A DNA stretch of 64,000 nt from Candidatus Thioglobus sp. MED-G25. Its GTDB lineage: Bacteria; Pseudomonadota; Gammaproteobacteria; Arenicellales; UBA868. The notes below the pieces were generated by a model, which had not been told where the DNA came from, searched no databases, and saw only the letters and a list, made by a program, of their open reading frames with translations. This document shows, one piece after another, positions 39,988 to 51,600 of the stretch (position 1 is its first letter; the number at the start of each line of letters is the position of its first letter). The position numbers and the translations under genes were made by a program. The stretch lies in the NCBI GenBank assembly GCA_002456995.1, contig NTKC01000002.1, positions 1 through 64,000 of the forward strand, in the 5' to 3' direction.

Positions 39988-41670
39988 ATGAGCGGTGAAA
40001 AGCTCAATAAAGTCAGTGCTCGTATCACGCAGCCGCCTTCCCAGGGTGCGTCCCAGGCAATGCTCTATGCCACTGGCATGTCACGTGAAGACATGGACAA
40101 GGCCCAGGTCGGTATTGCTAGTGTTTGGTGGGAGGGCAATCCCTGCAATATGCACTTGAATGATCTCTCTGCGGAGATTAAACGTGGAGTTGAAGAGGCG
40201 GATCTCATTGGTATGCGTTTCAATACCATCGGTGTCAGCGATGGTATTTCGATGGGCACAGAGGGTATGTGTTATTCGCTCCAATCCCGGGATCTCATTG
40301 CCGATTCCATAGAAACTGTTATGGGGGGGCAATGGTACGATGCGCTGGTAACGGTGCCTGGTTGCGACAAAAACATGCCAGGCGTCATGATGGCAATGGG
40401 TAGAGTGAATAGACCCTCACTTATGGTCTACGGAGGTACGATTCAACCCGGAATCGCCAGCAAACAGGTTGTTGATATCGTTTCAGCGTTCCAGAGTTAC
40501 GGAGAGTTTCTCGCTGAGAAAATAACAGACGATGAACGTGAAGCTATCGTCAGAAATGCCTGTCCAGGGGCTGGTGCCTGTGGCGGCATGTATACCGCCA
40601 ATACTATGGCAAGTGCGATTGAGGTCATGGGTATGTCACTGCCTTACAGCTCATCCAATCCGGCAGTGGATTCCAGTAAGACTGAAGAGTGCTTTAGAGT
40701 GGGTGCGGCCATCAGAAAGTTGATGGAACTTGATCTTAGGCCACGCGATATTATGACGCGGGATGCATTTGAAAACGCTATGGTTATCGTCTCTGCCTTG
40801 GGGGGATCAACAAATGCTGTGCTTCATTTGATTGCTATTGCCCGTTCTGTAGATGTTGATCTGAGGATAGACGATTTCCAGGCGGTAAGTGATCGAATAC
40901 CGTATCTTGCTGATCTGAAGCCAAGTGGGCGTTACGTGATGGAAGACCTACACCATGCCGGTGGCATTCCGGGCGTTATGAAGTATTTACTCAGCGAGGG
41001 GTTAATCAGCGGGGACTGTATGACCGTAACTGGTTATACGGTTGCCGAGAACCTGGAGACTGTACCGGAGCTAGAACCGGGGCAGGCCATAATTCATTCC
41101 CTGTCCAATCCGATCAAAAAGACTGGCCACTTAAGAATTTTGAAGGGCAATCTGGCGCCGGGTGGTGCCGTGGCTAAAATCACCGGTAAGGAAGGTGAGC
41201 AGTTCAGCGGTCCCGCCCGTGTGTTTGACTGTGAGGAGGATATGCTATCCGCCCTTGAAGAAGGACGTATACAAAAGGGCGATGTCATTGTTATCCGCTA
41301 TGAGGGGCCCAAGGGCGGGCCCGGTATGCCGGAAATGCTGACACCAACATCTGCCGTCATGGGAGCTGGTCTGGGCGACGATGTTGCACTGATCACTGAT
41401 GGTCGTTTTTCTGGTGGTTCTCATGGATTTATCATCGGCCATGTCGTCCCTGAAGCCCAAGAAGGTGGCGCCATAGCTTTGTTGCGTGATGGGGACGCGA
41501 TCAACATTGATGCTGTCGCGAATTCAATCACCGTCGACTTGAGCGCCGAAGAGTTGGCCGAACGGTTATCAGAGTGGACAATGCCGCCTTACGAAGCTGT
41601 TCGGGGCACACTCTACAAGTACATCAAGAACGTCAAGACAGCCAGTGAGGGCTGTGTAACCGACGAATAG
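39988..41670 (+). CDS. ilvD: Dihydroxy-acid dehydratase
   Basis: IlvD is an iron-sulfur enzyme that dehydrates dihydroxy-isovalerate and its homologue in valine, leucine and isoleucine synthesis. The 560-residue protein has [26 protein letters not shown], the Cys of [32 protein letters not shown] and the C-terminal [12 protein letters not shown] and TDGRFSGG motifs. It belongs to the shorter (about 560) subgroup found in archaea and many bacteria rather than the 610-residue enterobacterial type. GGAG six bases before ATG 39988 fixes the start. No other ilv gene is adjacent. Confidence 0.95.
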   Translation: MSGEKLNKVSARITQPPSQGASQAMLYATGMSREDMDKAQVGIASVWWEGNPCNMHLNDLSAEIKRGVEEADLIGMRFNTIGVSDGISMGTEGMCYSLQSRDLIADSIETVMGGQWYDALVTVPGCDKNMPGVMMAMGRVNRPSLMVYGGTIQPGIASKQVVDIVSAFQSYGEFLAEKITDDEREAIVRNACPGAGACGGMYTANTMASAIEVMGMSLPYSSSNPAVDSSKTEECFRVGAAIRKLMELDLRPRDIMTRDAFENAMVIVSALGGSTNAVLHLIAIARSVDVDLRIDDFQAVSDRIPYLADLKPSGRYVMEDLHHAGGIPGVMKYLLSEGLISGDCMTVTGYTVAENLETVPELEPGQAIIHSLSNPIKKTGHLRILKGNLAPGGAVAKITGKEGEQFSGPARVFDCEEDMLSALEEGRIQKGDVIVIRYEGPKGGPGMPEMLTPTSAVMGAGLGDDVALITDGRFSGGSHGFIIGHVVPEAQEGGAIALLRDGDAINIDAVANSITVDLSAEELAERLSEWTMPPYEAVRGTLYKYIKNVKTASEGCVTDE

Positions 41671-41703
41671 AGTGTAGGGGTATTCTCTCGTTGCCACCAA
41701 ATG

Positions 41704-42387
41704 TCAGTTCAGACTGATCTTGATCGCCGCCGCCGCAGCGATTGGTGCAAGACACAGCGCAAGAACTGCCATTGCACTTAATAAATAGATCTGCCCGGCA
41801 ATAGGTAGACCAAGTTCGGCGTTCTGTACTGCGGTACTGCCAAATACCAGCACAGGTATGTAGAGTGGCAGAACAATCAGGCTCAATAGGACACCGCCGC
41901 GTCGCGTGCCGACGGTCAGTGCGGTTCCAACGCTACCTACCAGACTTAAGATCGGTGTGCCAATTAAGAGCGTCAGTAGCAGCACTGCTGTAGAAAGGCC
42001 AGTTAGCTGCATCATCGGTGCAAGTAGGGGTGTGACTAATAGTAGAGGGAGACCGGTAACACACCAGTGTGCCAGGATTTTGCCCAGAATTAGAAGTGGT
42101 ACGGGTCCAGTAGTTAGAACCAGTTGCTCCAGTGATCCATCGTCGAAATCCGACCGGAAGAGTCCTTCTAGTCCGAGTAATGTGGCCAGCAGAGCTGCGA
42201 TCCAGATTACTCCGGGGGCAAGTGCCTGCAGTTGTGTTGGGTCCTGACCGATCGCAAGTGGGAACAGTGTGAAGACGATGACGTAGAACACGACAGAATT
42301 CGCTGCATCTGCCCGATTGCGTATCGCGATCATAACGTCGCGCCGGATAATCGCTGTGAAAAGTGCAAATAGCCCGGTGCGATTCAT
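41704..42387 (-). CDS. ccmB: Heme exporter protein CcmB
   Basis: CcmB is the membrane subunit of the CcmABCD complex, which releases heme-loaded CcmE for cytochrome c maturation. The 227-residue protein has six hydrophobic segments and the family landmarks FDDGSLEQLVL, LGLEGLFRSDF and PIAGQIYLLSAMAVLALCLAPIAAAAAIKISL. Its ATG overlaps the stop of ccmA by 4 bp. It is convergent with ilvD, so ccmC and later genes must be elsewhere. Confidence 0.93.
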   Translation of the reverse strand: MNRTGLFALFTAIIRRDVMIAIRNRADAANSVVFYVIVFTLFPLAIGQDPTQLQALAPGVIWIAALLATLLGLEGLFRSDFDDGSLEQLVLTTGPVPLLILGKILAHWCVTGLPLLLVTPLLAPMMQLTGLSTAVLLLTLLIGTPILSLVGSVGTALTVGTRRGGVLLSLIVLPLYIPVLVFGSTAVQNAELGLPIAGQIYLLSAMAVLALCLAPIAAAAAIKISLN

Positions 42388-42998
42388 GTGGATAAGTGCA
42401 GGCTCTTGATGTTCCTGCCTTCAAACTGAAGATGCTGATGTCCTGTCAGCACGATTAGCCCACCATCATCCAGGTGCCGGCTAAACCGTGATCTGGCTAT
42501 ATCAATCCCATCCTGATCGATCGCAGTCAGTGGCTCATCTAGGATCCAGATCGATGCCCGGGTAATGAAAAGCCAGGCCATTGCTACTCGTCGGCGTTGA
42601 CCTGCTGAAAGATGGATGCAAGGGACATCACGAACCAAGGAAAGGCCAGATTGAGTCAAGGCCTCACCGATTTGGGAGCTGACAGAAAAGCCCTTGATAG
42701 CAGCTAGGCATGACAAGTTTTCAGCGGGACTGAGTTCAAGTTTAATGCCGTTGCTGTGGCCGATGTAGGCGAGGTGTTCGTAGTAAGTCGAACGACAGGT
42801 TCGAATATCCTCTGATTGCCACAGTACAGTGCCATTGTCGGGTTGTGTGGTGCCGCAAAGGATTCGAAGCAGACTGGTCTTTCCTGATCCATTGGATCCC
42901 TGGATGTGTAGAATTTCTCCCGCATCAATCGTCAGGTTCAGGTCGGTGAACAACGCTCGCTCTCCACGAATGCACGTAATTTCGTGTGCTGTCAGCAC
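42384..42998 (-). CDS. ccmA: Heme exporter ATP-binding protein CcmA
   Basis: CcmA is the ABC ATPase of the CcmABCD complex; ATP hydrolysis frees holo-CcmE for heme delivery to apocytochromes. The 204-residue protein has Walker A GSNGSGKTS (about 34-42), the ABC signature LSAGQRRRVA, Walker B IWILDEP and the switch His region VLTGHQHL. It is the first gene of a two-gene unit with ccmB. The usual ccmCDEFGH string is not attached, which is not the common gammaproteobacterial layout. Confidence 0.93.
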   Translation of the reverse strand: MLTAHEITCIRGERALFTDLNLTIDAGEILHIQGSNGSGKTSLLRILCGTTQPDNGTVLWQSEDIRTCRSTYYEHLAYIGHSNGIKLELSPAENLSCLAAIKGFSVSSQIGEALTQSGLSLVRDVPCIHLSAGQRRRVAMAWLFITRASIWILDEPLTAIDQDGIDIARSRFSRHLDDGGLIVLTGHQHLQFEGRNIKSLHLST

Positions 42999-43322
42999 GT
43001 GCAGGGACCACGTCGGACGTTCAGGTTGACCAAGGGTATCAGTAGAATCATGTGTTAGATTATTCTGGACTAGTAGCTGGACCGGGTAGGTGAATTACGG
43101 GCGGTAGGCATAATCTCGTACGCAAGGATCACAATTGGTGGCCACATAGACCTTATAATCTAACTATCCAATTGGCGATAATGGCATTATGCACTTAGGC
43201 AAACCCTACAGTGCACTGGCACTATTATCAACGTAAATGCTGAGACTATCATCCGGATTTCCAAGTTGTTTTGATGGTCGGTGAGGAAATAGATGCGGCT
43301 TGATCATGAGTGACTCTATAAA
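42999..43322. other. Intergenic region between ccmA and the formate dehydrogenase operon
   Basis: No gene is evident in these 324 bp. It separates divergent transcription units. TATAAT at 43154-43159 in the direction of the dehydrogenase is a possible -10 element, about 165 bp before the first gene; I see no well-spaced -35. A short frame ATG AGT GAC ... TGA lies just before the TTG start at 43323. Confidence 0.4.
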
Positions 43323-45005
43323 TTGACTACAACAAGCACGAGGCGGAAAAAGCGTTTCGGTCGTAACAGAACTAGACAGGTCGGCGAGGAGGATCGACAG
43401 TCGGTTCTAGAGGCTCTCGGTGATATGCCTATTCAGCGTGATTTGCTGATCGAGTATTTACATAAGCTGCAGGATCGATATAGCCATATCTCTGCTGGAC
43501 ACATCGTTGCATTGGCAGATTTAATGAAGCTTGCGCCTGTTGAGATTTACGAAGTTGCTACGTTCTACCATCATTTCGATGTTGTTGCCGATGGCCAACC
43601 GATACCGCCGGCTCTTACCGTTAGAGTGTGTGAATCAGTGACGTGTGAACTTTTCGGGTCAGAGTTGCTGGTCAGCTCGCTTCAGGCAAGTTTGGGGGAT
43701 GATGTCAGGGTCCAGCGAGTCCCCTGCGTGGGCCGCTGTGACGAGGCGCCTGTGGCCGTCGTGGGAAAGAACGCGATTCCAAGGGCAACTGTGTCGCAAG
43801 TGTCCGATGTGATTCGGGAAGGCAACACCGCAATCACAGTGCAACCTGACTGGATCAGTATTGAGGAGTACAGGCGAGGCGATGGATACAAGACTTACGA
43901 GGCTTGTCGTGCTGGGTCTCTGACTCACGAACATATTCTTGACGAACTAGAAAACTCTGGATTGCGGGGCTTGGGCGGAGCTGGATTTCCTGCTGGAAGG
44001 AAGTGGCGGATCTTGAAGGATCAGCCAGCACCTCGACTGATGGCCATCAACATAGATGAAGGCGAGCCCGGTACCTTTAAAGATCGTTATTACCTAGAGC
44101 GAGATCCTCATCGATTCATTGAAGGTATGCTGATTGCGGCCGAGGTAATTGGTATCGACTGTTGTTATCTTTATGTGCGTGATGAATATCCGGGTGTGCT
44201 GCAGATACTCGAGGATGCGATTAAAGAACTGGGCTCGGTATTCGATAATCAATTACCGGAGGTTCATATTCGGCGAGGGGCTGGTGCGTATATATGTGGT
44301 GAAGAGTCAGCGATGATCGAGTCAATCGAAGGCAAGCGCGGCATGCCGCGTCTGCGACCTCCATACGTTGCGGAAGTTGGTCTATTCGGCAGGCCTACGC
44401 TTGAGCACAACTGTGAAACACTCTACTGGGTTCGAGACATACTCGAGCATGGTGCGGACTGGTTTTCAGGCCAGGGCCGACGTGGACGACACGGGTTACG
44501 GTCTTTTTCTGTCAGTGGCCGTGTCAAGAAACCAGGTGTTCACCTGGCTCCGGCTGGAATCAGTGTGAGAGAGTTGATTGAGGAATTCTGTGGTGGGATG
44601 CTGGATGGTCATACATTTAACGCATATTTTCCAGGTGGTGCTTCAGGAGGAATCCTTCCCGCTTCGCTGGGTGATGAGCCGCTCGACTTTGATACGCTGC
44701 AGGCGCACGGTAGTTTTATCGGCTCAGCTGCCGTGATCATCTTGTCCGACCAAGATAGTCCCAGGCAAGCGGCCCTGAATACAATGCGATTCTTTTCGCA
44801 CGAATCGTGTGGTCAATGTACGCCCTGTCGCGTGGGTTGCGATCGGGCGGAGCGTCTGATGGAGTTGCCACATTGGGATACAGAACTCCTCGAGGAATTG
44901 GCCTGTGTCATGGAGGATGCGTCTATTTGCGGTTTAGGTCAGGCAGCGCCGAATCCTATACGCACGGTAATTCGGTATTTCCCAGAGGAGGTGGGTGCAG
45001 AATGA
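43323..45005 (+). CDS. NAD-dependent formate dehydrogenase, fused gamma-beta (NuoE-NuoF type) subunit
   Basis: This subunit passes electrons from the formate dehydrogenase catalytic subunit to NAD through FMN. The 560-residue protein joins two units normally separate in Fds enzymes. A NuoE-like thioredoxin-fold part (about 25-170) has 2Fe-2S cysteines C103, C108, C135 and C139. A NuoF-like part (about 190-555) has the NADH/FMN site GLRGLGGAGFPAGRKW, GAGAYICGEES, and the 4Fe-4S motif SCGQCTPCRVGC. The TTG at 43323 is the first possible start and lacks a Shine-Dalgarno; ATG 43425 would remove only the basic N-terminal tail. The catalytic subunit gene overlaps its stop. Confidence 0.88.
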   Translation: MTTTSTRRKKRFGRNRTRQVGEEDRQSVLEALGDMPIQRDLLIEYLHKLQDRYSHISAGHIVALADLMKLAPVEIYEVATFYHHFDVVADGQPIPPALTVRVCESVTCELFGSELLVSSLQASLGDDVRVQRVPCVGRCDEAPVAVVGKNAIPRATVSQVSDVIREGNTAITVQPDWISIEEYRRGDGYKTYEACRAGSLTHEHILDELENSGLRGLGGAGFPAGRKWRILKDQPAPRLMAINIDEGEPGTFKDRYYLERDPHRFIEGMLIAAEVIGIDCCYLYVRDEYPGVLQILEDAIKELGSVFDNQLPEVHIRRGAGAYICGEESAMIESIEGKRGMPRLRPPYVAEVGLFGRPTLEHNCETLYWVRDILEHGADWFSGQGRRGRHGLRSFSVSGRVKKPGVHLAPAGISVRELIEEFCGGMLDGHTFNAYFPGGASGGILPASLGDEPLDFDTLQAHGSFIGSAAVIILSDQDSPRQAALNTMRFFSHESCGQCTPCRVGCDRAERLMELPHWDTELLEELACVMEDASICGLGQAAPNPIRTVIRYFPEEVGAE

Positions 45006-47746
45006 ATAGATTGGGAGACCAGGAAGTAGCTCCGATTAGCTTTGTGCTTGACGGCCATTCGGTTACTGCCCAGCCACAAGAAACCATCCTCCAGGTCGCA
45101 AAGAAGAGCGGTGTTGACATTCCCCACTTGTGTTACTCAGAAGGGTTGCGGGCTGACGGCAACTGCCGGGCCTGTATGGTTGAAATTGAAGGTGAACGCG
45201 TGCTTGCGCCGGCGTGTTGCCGGCAACCGACTGAAGGGATGAATGTTCAGTCAACAAGTGACAAAGCATTGCGCTCTCAGTCGCTTGTCCTGGAATTGTT
45301 GAAGGGCGAAGTGGGCCCTGCCCGCCACAGTCCGATCTCGGAGTTAGAGTATTGGTGTGACAGTCGTGGATTGTCTGAGAGTCGATTTGGTGGCCGGACG
45401 CAACCACATGCCGACCAGTCACATCCGGCAATAACCGTCAATCTTGAAAGTTGTATCCAATGCACCCGTTGTCTGCGAGCGTGTCGAGAAGAACAAGTCA
45501 ACGACGTAATTGGGCTGGCATACCGGGGTGCCCGCGCTGAGATCGTTTTTGATCTTGGTGATGGTATGGGTGACAGTTCTTGCGTGGGCTGTGGTGAGTG
45601 TGTTCAGGCCTGTCCAACCGGGGCTCTGATGCCCTCGGGGAACGTGGCGCAGGAAAGTGGTGATACCACTGTGGACTCGGTGTGTCCGTATTGTGGTGTG
45701 GGGTGTCTACTGACTTACCATATTAAAGACAAGAAAATAAAATATGTTACGGGCCGTGATGGGCCAGCTAATCATGGAAGACTGTGTGTTAAGGGGCGTT
45801 ATGGGTTTGACTATGTCAGTCACCCGGACCGAATTACGCAGCCGCTGATACGGCGAGAGGGAGTTGCAAAGGGCTTGACCGATCAGTTTGACCCGAAAGA
45901 TCCTCTGAAGACTTTTAGGCCGGTAGGTTGGGATGAAGCCCTCGATTTTGCAGCTCAGGGGTTTAAGGCTATCTTGTCAGAGAACGGTCCAAATGCGCTC
46001 TCCGGATTTGGATCGGCCAAAGGCAGTAACGAAGAGGCTTACTTGTTTCAAAAGCTGATCCGCACCGGCTTTGGCAGCAATCACGTTGATCATTGCACCC
46101 GACTGTGTCACGCATCGTCCGTTGCAGCTTTGTTGGAAGGAATAGGGTCTGGTGCTGTATCCAATCAGGTGGCTGATGTTGCGCAGGCAGAGGTCATAAT
46201 TGTTATCGGTGCCAATCCGACTGAGAACCATCCGGTTGCGGCGACATTCATGAAAAATGCCGCACAGAAAGGCGCTACCTTGATTGTGATGGATCCGCGT
46301 AAAAACCAGCTAGCACGTCATGCTACTCATTATCTCCAGTTTCGCCCAGATACTGATGTCGCGTTATTGAACGCGATGATCCACACCATTATCGATGAGG
46401 GTCTGGTTGATGAGCAGTTTATCGCTGAACGCACCACGGATTTCGACCTGGTACGTGAAAATGTTAAGGACTTCAGTCCTGAGAATATGGCGGAGATTTG
46501 TGGCATAGATGCTGAGGCGATTCGCTGCGTTGCCCGCGCCTATGGCCAGTCGCGCCGCGCTATGATTTTTTGGGGAATGGGTATATCACAACATGTGCAC
46601 GGTACGGATAACGCCCGTTGCCTCATCGCGTTATCCATGATGACCGGTAATATTGGGCGTCCGGGTACAGGATTACACCCGCTGCGAGGTCAGAACAATG
46701 TACAGGGTGCGTCTGATGCCGGTCTAATTCCTATGATGTTCCCGGACTACCGTCGTGTAGACGACTCCGAAGCATTGGCTTGGTTCTCGGATTATTGGGG
46801 TACTGAACTTGATTCCACCCCAGGTCTAACTGTTGTCGAGATTACTGATGCCGCACTTTCCGGACAAATCAAGGGGATGTATATCATGGGTGAAAATCCG
46901 GCTATGTCTGATCCGGACCTGAACCATTCCCGTGCGGCGTTGGCGAAGCTGAAGCACCTGGTTCTACAGGATCTGTTTCTGACTGAAACCGCCGCATTCG
47001 CGGACGTGATTTTACCGGCCTCCGCGTTCCCCGAAAAAACGGGCACATTTTCAAATACAGATCGACGTGTTCAATTGGGTCGGCAGGCGCTCGATCCACC
47101 TGGCGATGCGCGTCAGGATCTCTGGATCATTCAGCAAATTGCAAAACGGTTAGGGTTGAAATGGGAATACGCCGATGTTCGCGACGTTTTTAATGAAATG
47201 CGTGATGCAATGCCAAGTATTTCCGGCATGACCTGGGAAAGACTGGAAAGTGAGCACAGCGTAACCTATCCATGTGAGAAAGCGTCCGATCCGGGTCAGA
47301 GTGTGGTTTTCGAAGAAAGTTTCCCGACCGCAGACGGTCGTGGACGATTTGTGCCGGCTGACCTCAAATCGGCCGACGAAAAACCAGACCAGGATTATCC
47401 TTTTGTGCTGATCACGGGCCGGCAATTGGAGCACTGGCACACCGGGGCTATGACACGTAGAGCGAGTGTTCTCAACACTATTGAACCCGGCGCCGTGGTC
47501 TATAGTCATCCAGACGATTTAGACGCGCTCGGAATGAAAGATGGAGACCTGGTGAAGGTTTCGTCCCGGCGAGGTGAGATCATGGCGCCTTGCCGATCAG
47601 ACGATGGTTTGCAGCCTAAATCCATATTCATTCCGTTTTGTTACCAAGAGGCGGCAGCCAATCTACTGACCAATGCAGCCCTGGATCCGGTCGGGAAAAT
47701 TGCTGAAGTAAAATACTGCGCGGTTAATCTAACCGCTCCAAGTTGA
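45002..47746 (+). CDS. NAD-dependent formate dehydrogenase, molybdo/tungsto catalytic subunit
   Basis: This 914-residue protein oxidises formate to CO2. Its iron-sulfur chain is visible in order: 2Fe-2S cysteines C44, C55, C58 and C72/C73; two ferredoxin-type clusters with C151, C154, C157, C161 and C194, C197, C200, C204; then a 4Fe-4S motif C228, C231, C235, C262. The metal ligand is Cys C369 (not Sec), followed by His H370, in [11 protein letters not shown]. The C-terminal molybdopterin domain includes [16 protein letters not shown]. The start ATG overlaps the previous stop by 4 bp. No fdhD chaperone or fdsD subunit accompanies it. The domain order matches FdsA-type soluble enzymes. Confidence 0.92.
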   Translation: MNRLGDQEVAPISFVLDGHSVTAQPQETILQVAKKSGVDIPHLCYSEGLRADGNCRACMVEIEGERVLAPACCRQPTEGMNVQSTSDKALRSQSLVLELLKGEVGPARHSPISELEYWCDSRGLSESRFGGRTQPHADQSHPAITVNLESCIQCTRCLRACREEQVNDVIGLAYRGARAEIVFDLGDGMGDSSCVGCGECVQACPTGALMPSGNVAQESGDTTVDSVCPYCGVGCLLTYHIKDKKIKYVTGRDGPANHGRLCVKGRYGFDYVSHPDRITQPLIRREGVAKGLTDQFDPKDPLKTFRPVGWDEALDFAAQGFKAILSENGPNALSGFGSAKGSNEEAYLFQKLIRTGFGSNHVDHCTRLCHASSVAALLEGIGSGAVSNQVADVAQAEVIIVIGANPTENHPVAATFMKNAAQKGATLIVMDPRKNQLARHATHYLQFRPDTDVALLNAMIHTIIDEGLVDEQFIAERTTDFDLVRENVKDFSPENMAEICGIDAEAIRCVARAYGQSRRAMIFWGMGISQHVHGTDNARCLIALSMMTGNIGRPGTGLHPLRGQNNVQGASDAGLIPMMFPDYRRVDDSEALAWFSDYWGTELDSTPGLTVVEITDAALSGQIKGMYIMGENPAMSDPDLNHSRAALAKLKHLVLQDLFLTETAAFADVILPASAFPEKTGTFSNTDRRVQLGRQALDPPGDARQDLWIIQQIAKRLGLKWEYADVRDVFNEMRDAMPSISGMTWERLESEHSVTYPCEKASDPGQSVVFEESFPTADGRGRFVPADLKSADEKPDQDYPFVLITGRQLEHWHTGAMTRRASVLNTIEPGAVVYSHPDDLDALGMKDGDLVKVSSRRGEIMAPCRSDDGLQPKSIFIPFCYQEAAANLLTNAALDPVGKIAEVKYCAVNLTAPS

Positions 47747-47757
47747 ACGGGATTGCA

Positions 47758-48639
47758 ATGACTGGAATTATGGACGGTAAGGCGTTTGCTGCAGAACTTA
47801 GAGGACGCGTAGCGACTGCCGTGAGCCACCTAGAATCAAGCCATGGGCTGATTCCTGGGCTCGCTGTGGTGTTGGTCGGTGAAGATCCTGCCAGTGAGGT
47901 TTATGTCCGAAATAAGGGCAAACAGACTGTGGAAGTCGGTATGGCATCGTTTGAACACCGACTGTCTGATCAGACAACCGAGCGCGAACTTCTGGTGCTG
48001 ATTGATCAGCTTAATAGTGATCCAACGGTCCATGGAATTTTGGTCCAGTTGCCACTGCCTGCTCAGATCAATAGCCATGCGGTGATTAATGCGATTGATC
48101 CAGACAAAGATGTTGATGGATTTCACCTGATCAATGTCGGGCGATTAACCACGGGTGAATCTGGACTGGTCCCCTGCACCCCGCTGGGCTGTATGATGCT
48201 GCTGCGTGCGTATGCCGGTGATTTGTCGGGTCAGAATGCGGTGATTGTGGGCAGATCGAATATTGTCGGTAAGCCGATGGCTGCTCTGCTCCTGGCGGCG
48301 CACTGTACGGTGACAGTCGCACATTCTCGCACGAAAGATCTGACCGATGTCTGTCGGCAGGCAGATATACTCATTGCAGCAGTGGGTAGAGCCGAGATGA
48401 TACAGGGGGACTGGATAAAACCAGGTGCAACGGTAATCGATGTGGGGATCAATCGTATCGATGGCGAAAACGGCAAGAAGCGACTGGTGGGTGATGTGGA
48501 GTTTGCATCGGCCAGTGCCGTGGCCGGTGCAATTACACCGGTGCCCGGTGGAGTGGGACCAATGACGATCGCGTGTTTGTTGCGTAATACGGTTCAGGCA
48601 GCCTGTGCCGTCAATGGGATCGACTTCACTCTGGAATAG
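47758..48639 (+). CDS. folD: Bifunctional methylenetetrahydrofolate dehydrogenase / methenyl-THF cyclohydrolase
   Basis: FolD interconverts 5,10-methylene-, methenyl- and 10-formyl-tetrahydrofolate. The 293-residue protein has the substrate region [14 protein letters not shown] with its catalytic Lys, VQLPLPAQI, the Asp of [17 protein letters not shown], the NADP-site [14 protein letters not shown] and the closing [11 protein letters not shown]. It begins 11 bp after the formate dehydrogenase subunit, so it is probably in that operon, linking folate-bound C1 units with formate oxidation. ATG 47758 fits the family better than the upstream TTG. Confidence 0.95.
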   Translation: MTGIMDGKAFAAELRGRVATAVSHLESSHGLIPGLAVVLVGEDPASEVYVRNKGKQTVEVGMASFEHRLSDQTTERELLVLIDQLNSDPTVHGILVQLPLPAQINSHAVINAIDPDKDVDGFHLINVGRLTTGESGLVPCTPLGCMMLLRAYAGDLSGQNAVIVGRSNIVGKPMAALLLAAHCTVTVAHSRTKDLTDVCRQADILIAAVGRAEMIQGDWIKPGATVIDVGINRIDGENGKKRLVGDVEFASASAVAGAITPVPGGVGPMTIACLLRNTVQAACAVNGIDFTLE

Positions 48640-48643
48640 AGAT

Positions 48644-51600
48644 CTACCTGAAGTTACGTGACCGGTTGGTAAGGTTTGCCAGCAGACTGCTGTGATCCAG
48701 CAATCGATGGGCAATCAGGTGTAAAACATCACCATCACGTTGAACTTCTCCCACCGCGCCGAGTAGGTGGGCGCCAAGCAGTTCCCGCCGCTGTTTTTCA
48801 GCCAGGTGTTTCCACACAACCAGATTAATATTGCCAGTCTCATCCTCAAGAGTGACGAACGTAACACTGTTAGCGCTGGCAGGGCGTTGTCGAGTGATTA
48901 CCAGGCCAGCAACCTGAGCTTTTTGGCCGTTGGTTTTCTGGTAGACCTCAGCGCTTGTGGAGATACCCAGTTGGTCCAGTTCGGAACGCAGTAGAACCAG
49001 TGGGTGTGGTCCCAGGCTGAGACCAGTACTGCCATAGTCCGCTTGAATCTCTTCGGCGGTACTCGGTGTGCGCAGCAGGGGAGATCCTTCAGGTACCTGC
49101 ATGTTTTGAAATATTGGGTTACTGTCTTTTAGACCTGAAACTGCCCAAAATGCCTGCCGACGGTGACTATTTACCAGGTTGGATAGAGCATTTGCTCCAG
49201 CCAGTGCCTGGAGATCCGATTTACTGAGACCACCTCGTTGAGAAAGGTCATGTAGGTTCTGGAAAGGTATCTGGCCCCGGAGTCGAACCAGTCGTTGTGC
49301 GCCTGGCAGCGTGAATCCTTTTACCATTCGAAGCCCTAGCCTTATAGCGAGCTGATCGTTTTTTTCCTCTAGAGTACAGTCCCAGTTGCTAGAAAGTGCA
49401 TCTACAGGTTGTATAACAACGTTGTGACGACGGGCATCCTGTACCAGTTGCGCAGGGGCATAAAAACCCATTGGCTGGCTGTTCAATAATGCGCAGGTAA
49501 ATACCGCTGGATAATGATGTTTTAGCCATGCGGAGATATAGACCAGTAGTGCAAAACTGGCAGCATGGGATTCGGGGAAACCATACTCGCCAAAGCCCAG
49601 AATCTGGCGGTAGATGTTGCGAGCGAAAGTTTCATCATAGCCGCGTTTTCGCATGCCGTTGATCAGCTTGCGTTCGTAATTTTCAAGTCCACCCTGTCGG
49701 TGCCAGGTTGCCATGGATCGCCGTAGTCCGTCGGCTTCACCGGGCGTAAAGCCGGCAGCAACCATCGCTAGTTTTATGACTTGTTCTTGGAAGATCGGCA
49801 CACCCAGAGTTCGTTCAAGTACCTGGCGTACCGCATCGCTTGGATAGGTGATCGGTTCTTCACCCCGTCGCCGCTTAAGATAGGGATGTACCATGTCGCC
49901 TTGTATAGGCCCCGGTCGGACGATTGCAACCTCGATAACGAGATCATAAAAGCAGGCCGGTCTAAGTCTGGGCAACATAGCCATCTGCGCTCGAGATTCG
50001 ATCTGGAATACACCGACGGTATCGGCACGACTGATCATGTCGTAGACCGCGGGGTCTTCTGCTGGAATCGATGACATGGTTAACGCAATGCCTTGGTGTT
50101 TTTGAATCAGATCGAAGGCGCGGTGGATAGCAGTCAGCATGCCCAGAGCAAGGCAATCAACTTTCAGCAGTCCAAGTGTGTCAATGTCATTTTTATCCCA
50201 TTGAATTACAGTGCGATTCGCCATAGCAGCGTTCTCAACCGGCACAAGGTCATAAAGAGGCTCCCGGGAGATGAGGAATCCTCCTGTGTGTTGTGATAGA
50301 TGACGAGGGAATCCGATGATCTCGCTGGCCAGTTCGAGTGCTGTGGAAATCAAAGCATTTCTGGAGTTGAAACCAGCTTCATGCACTCGCTGGGGGATAA
50401 TTTTCCCATCGTCCCCCCAGCTGATATTTCGTGCTAGCCGGTCGACCTGGTCTAGACTGAGTCCAAGTGCTTTACCCACATCACGAATGGCACTGCGAGG
50501 TCGGTAGGTCACTACAGCTGCAGTCAATGCAGCATGCTCACGGCCATATTTCCGATATACATACTGCATGACCTCTTCACGCCGCTCGTGTTCAAAGTCG
50601 ACATCGATATCGGGGGGTTCATTGCGTTCCCGCGATATGAATCGCTCAAATAGAATCTCCATTCGGGCGGGGTCGACTTCAGTAATACCCAGACAGAAAC
50701 AGACTACAGAATTGGCCGCAGAGCCACGCCCCTGGCAGAAGATATTGCGCGATCGAGCAAAGCGTACGATGTCATATACCGTAAGGAAATAGGCTTCATA
50801 GTTGAGCTCTTCAATCAATGAGAGTTCGTGCTGAATCTGTTTCTTGATTGTTTCTGAAACAGTATTTGGCCAGCGTCGGTGCATGCCTTTTTCGACCAGA
50901 TGGCGAAGGTATACAGTTGGATTGAGATGATCCGGACAGAATTTATCTGGGTACTGATAGCGTATCTCGTCGAGAGAAAAACTACACTGTTCCGCAATAA
51001 CAGTAGTTTCGGAGAGAATATCTGCCGGGTACATCCGTTCCAGCAGTTGTAGGCTACGAAGGTGGCGCTCAGCATTCACATAAAGTAGATGTCCGGCCTG
51101 GGGCACAGTAATACCCAGGCGAATCGCGTTAAGCGTGTCCTGAAGTCGCTGTCGTGTTCTGGTGTGCATATGAACATTGCCGCTTGCAACCAGCGGTACC
51201 CTGGTTCTCGTTGAGACGTTTCGAAGCTGCACAAGGTGCTGGGAATCTTGGCCATTGATAAGCTGTTCTACACCAATCCATACACGGTTTGGCAGGAGTT
51301 CACTCAACCAGCCAGTGCTTTGTTCAAGAGTTCTGTAATAGTCAGCACATGTATGGCTGGGTGTTGATTCCAGACTGCACAGTATCAAGACAAGACAGTC
51401 AGTAAGCGCTTCGTAGGTCATATCATCTGTCACAAGTCGATACTGTCCTTTGGGGGTAGTTGATCGTGCCTGAGTCACCAGTCGGGTCAAGGAACGATAG
51501 CCGTACCGACTGGTCGCGAGTAGCACCAGCTTAGGCCCGTTAGCGAGTGAAAATTCGCTGCCAATAATCAGGGGCAGGTGGTGTTTCTGAGCGGCAACAT

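Noticed and set aside
44807-45001. Extended N-terminus of the formate dehydrogenase catalytic subunit
   Set aside because: The frame is open upstream but overlaps the fused flavoprotein gene; the ATG at 45002 overlaps that gene's stop by 4 bp and the family homology begins right after it.
48145-48714. Long minus-strand frame (189 codons) across folD
   Set aside because: folD is unmistakable on the plus strand and the antisense product has a low-quality Cys/His/Thr-rich composition typical of shadow frames.
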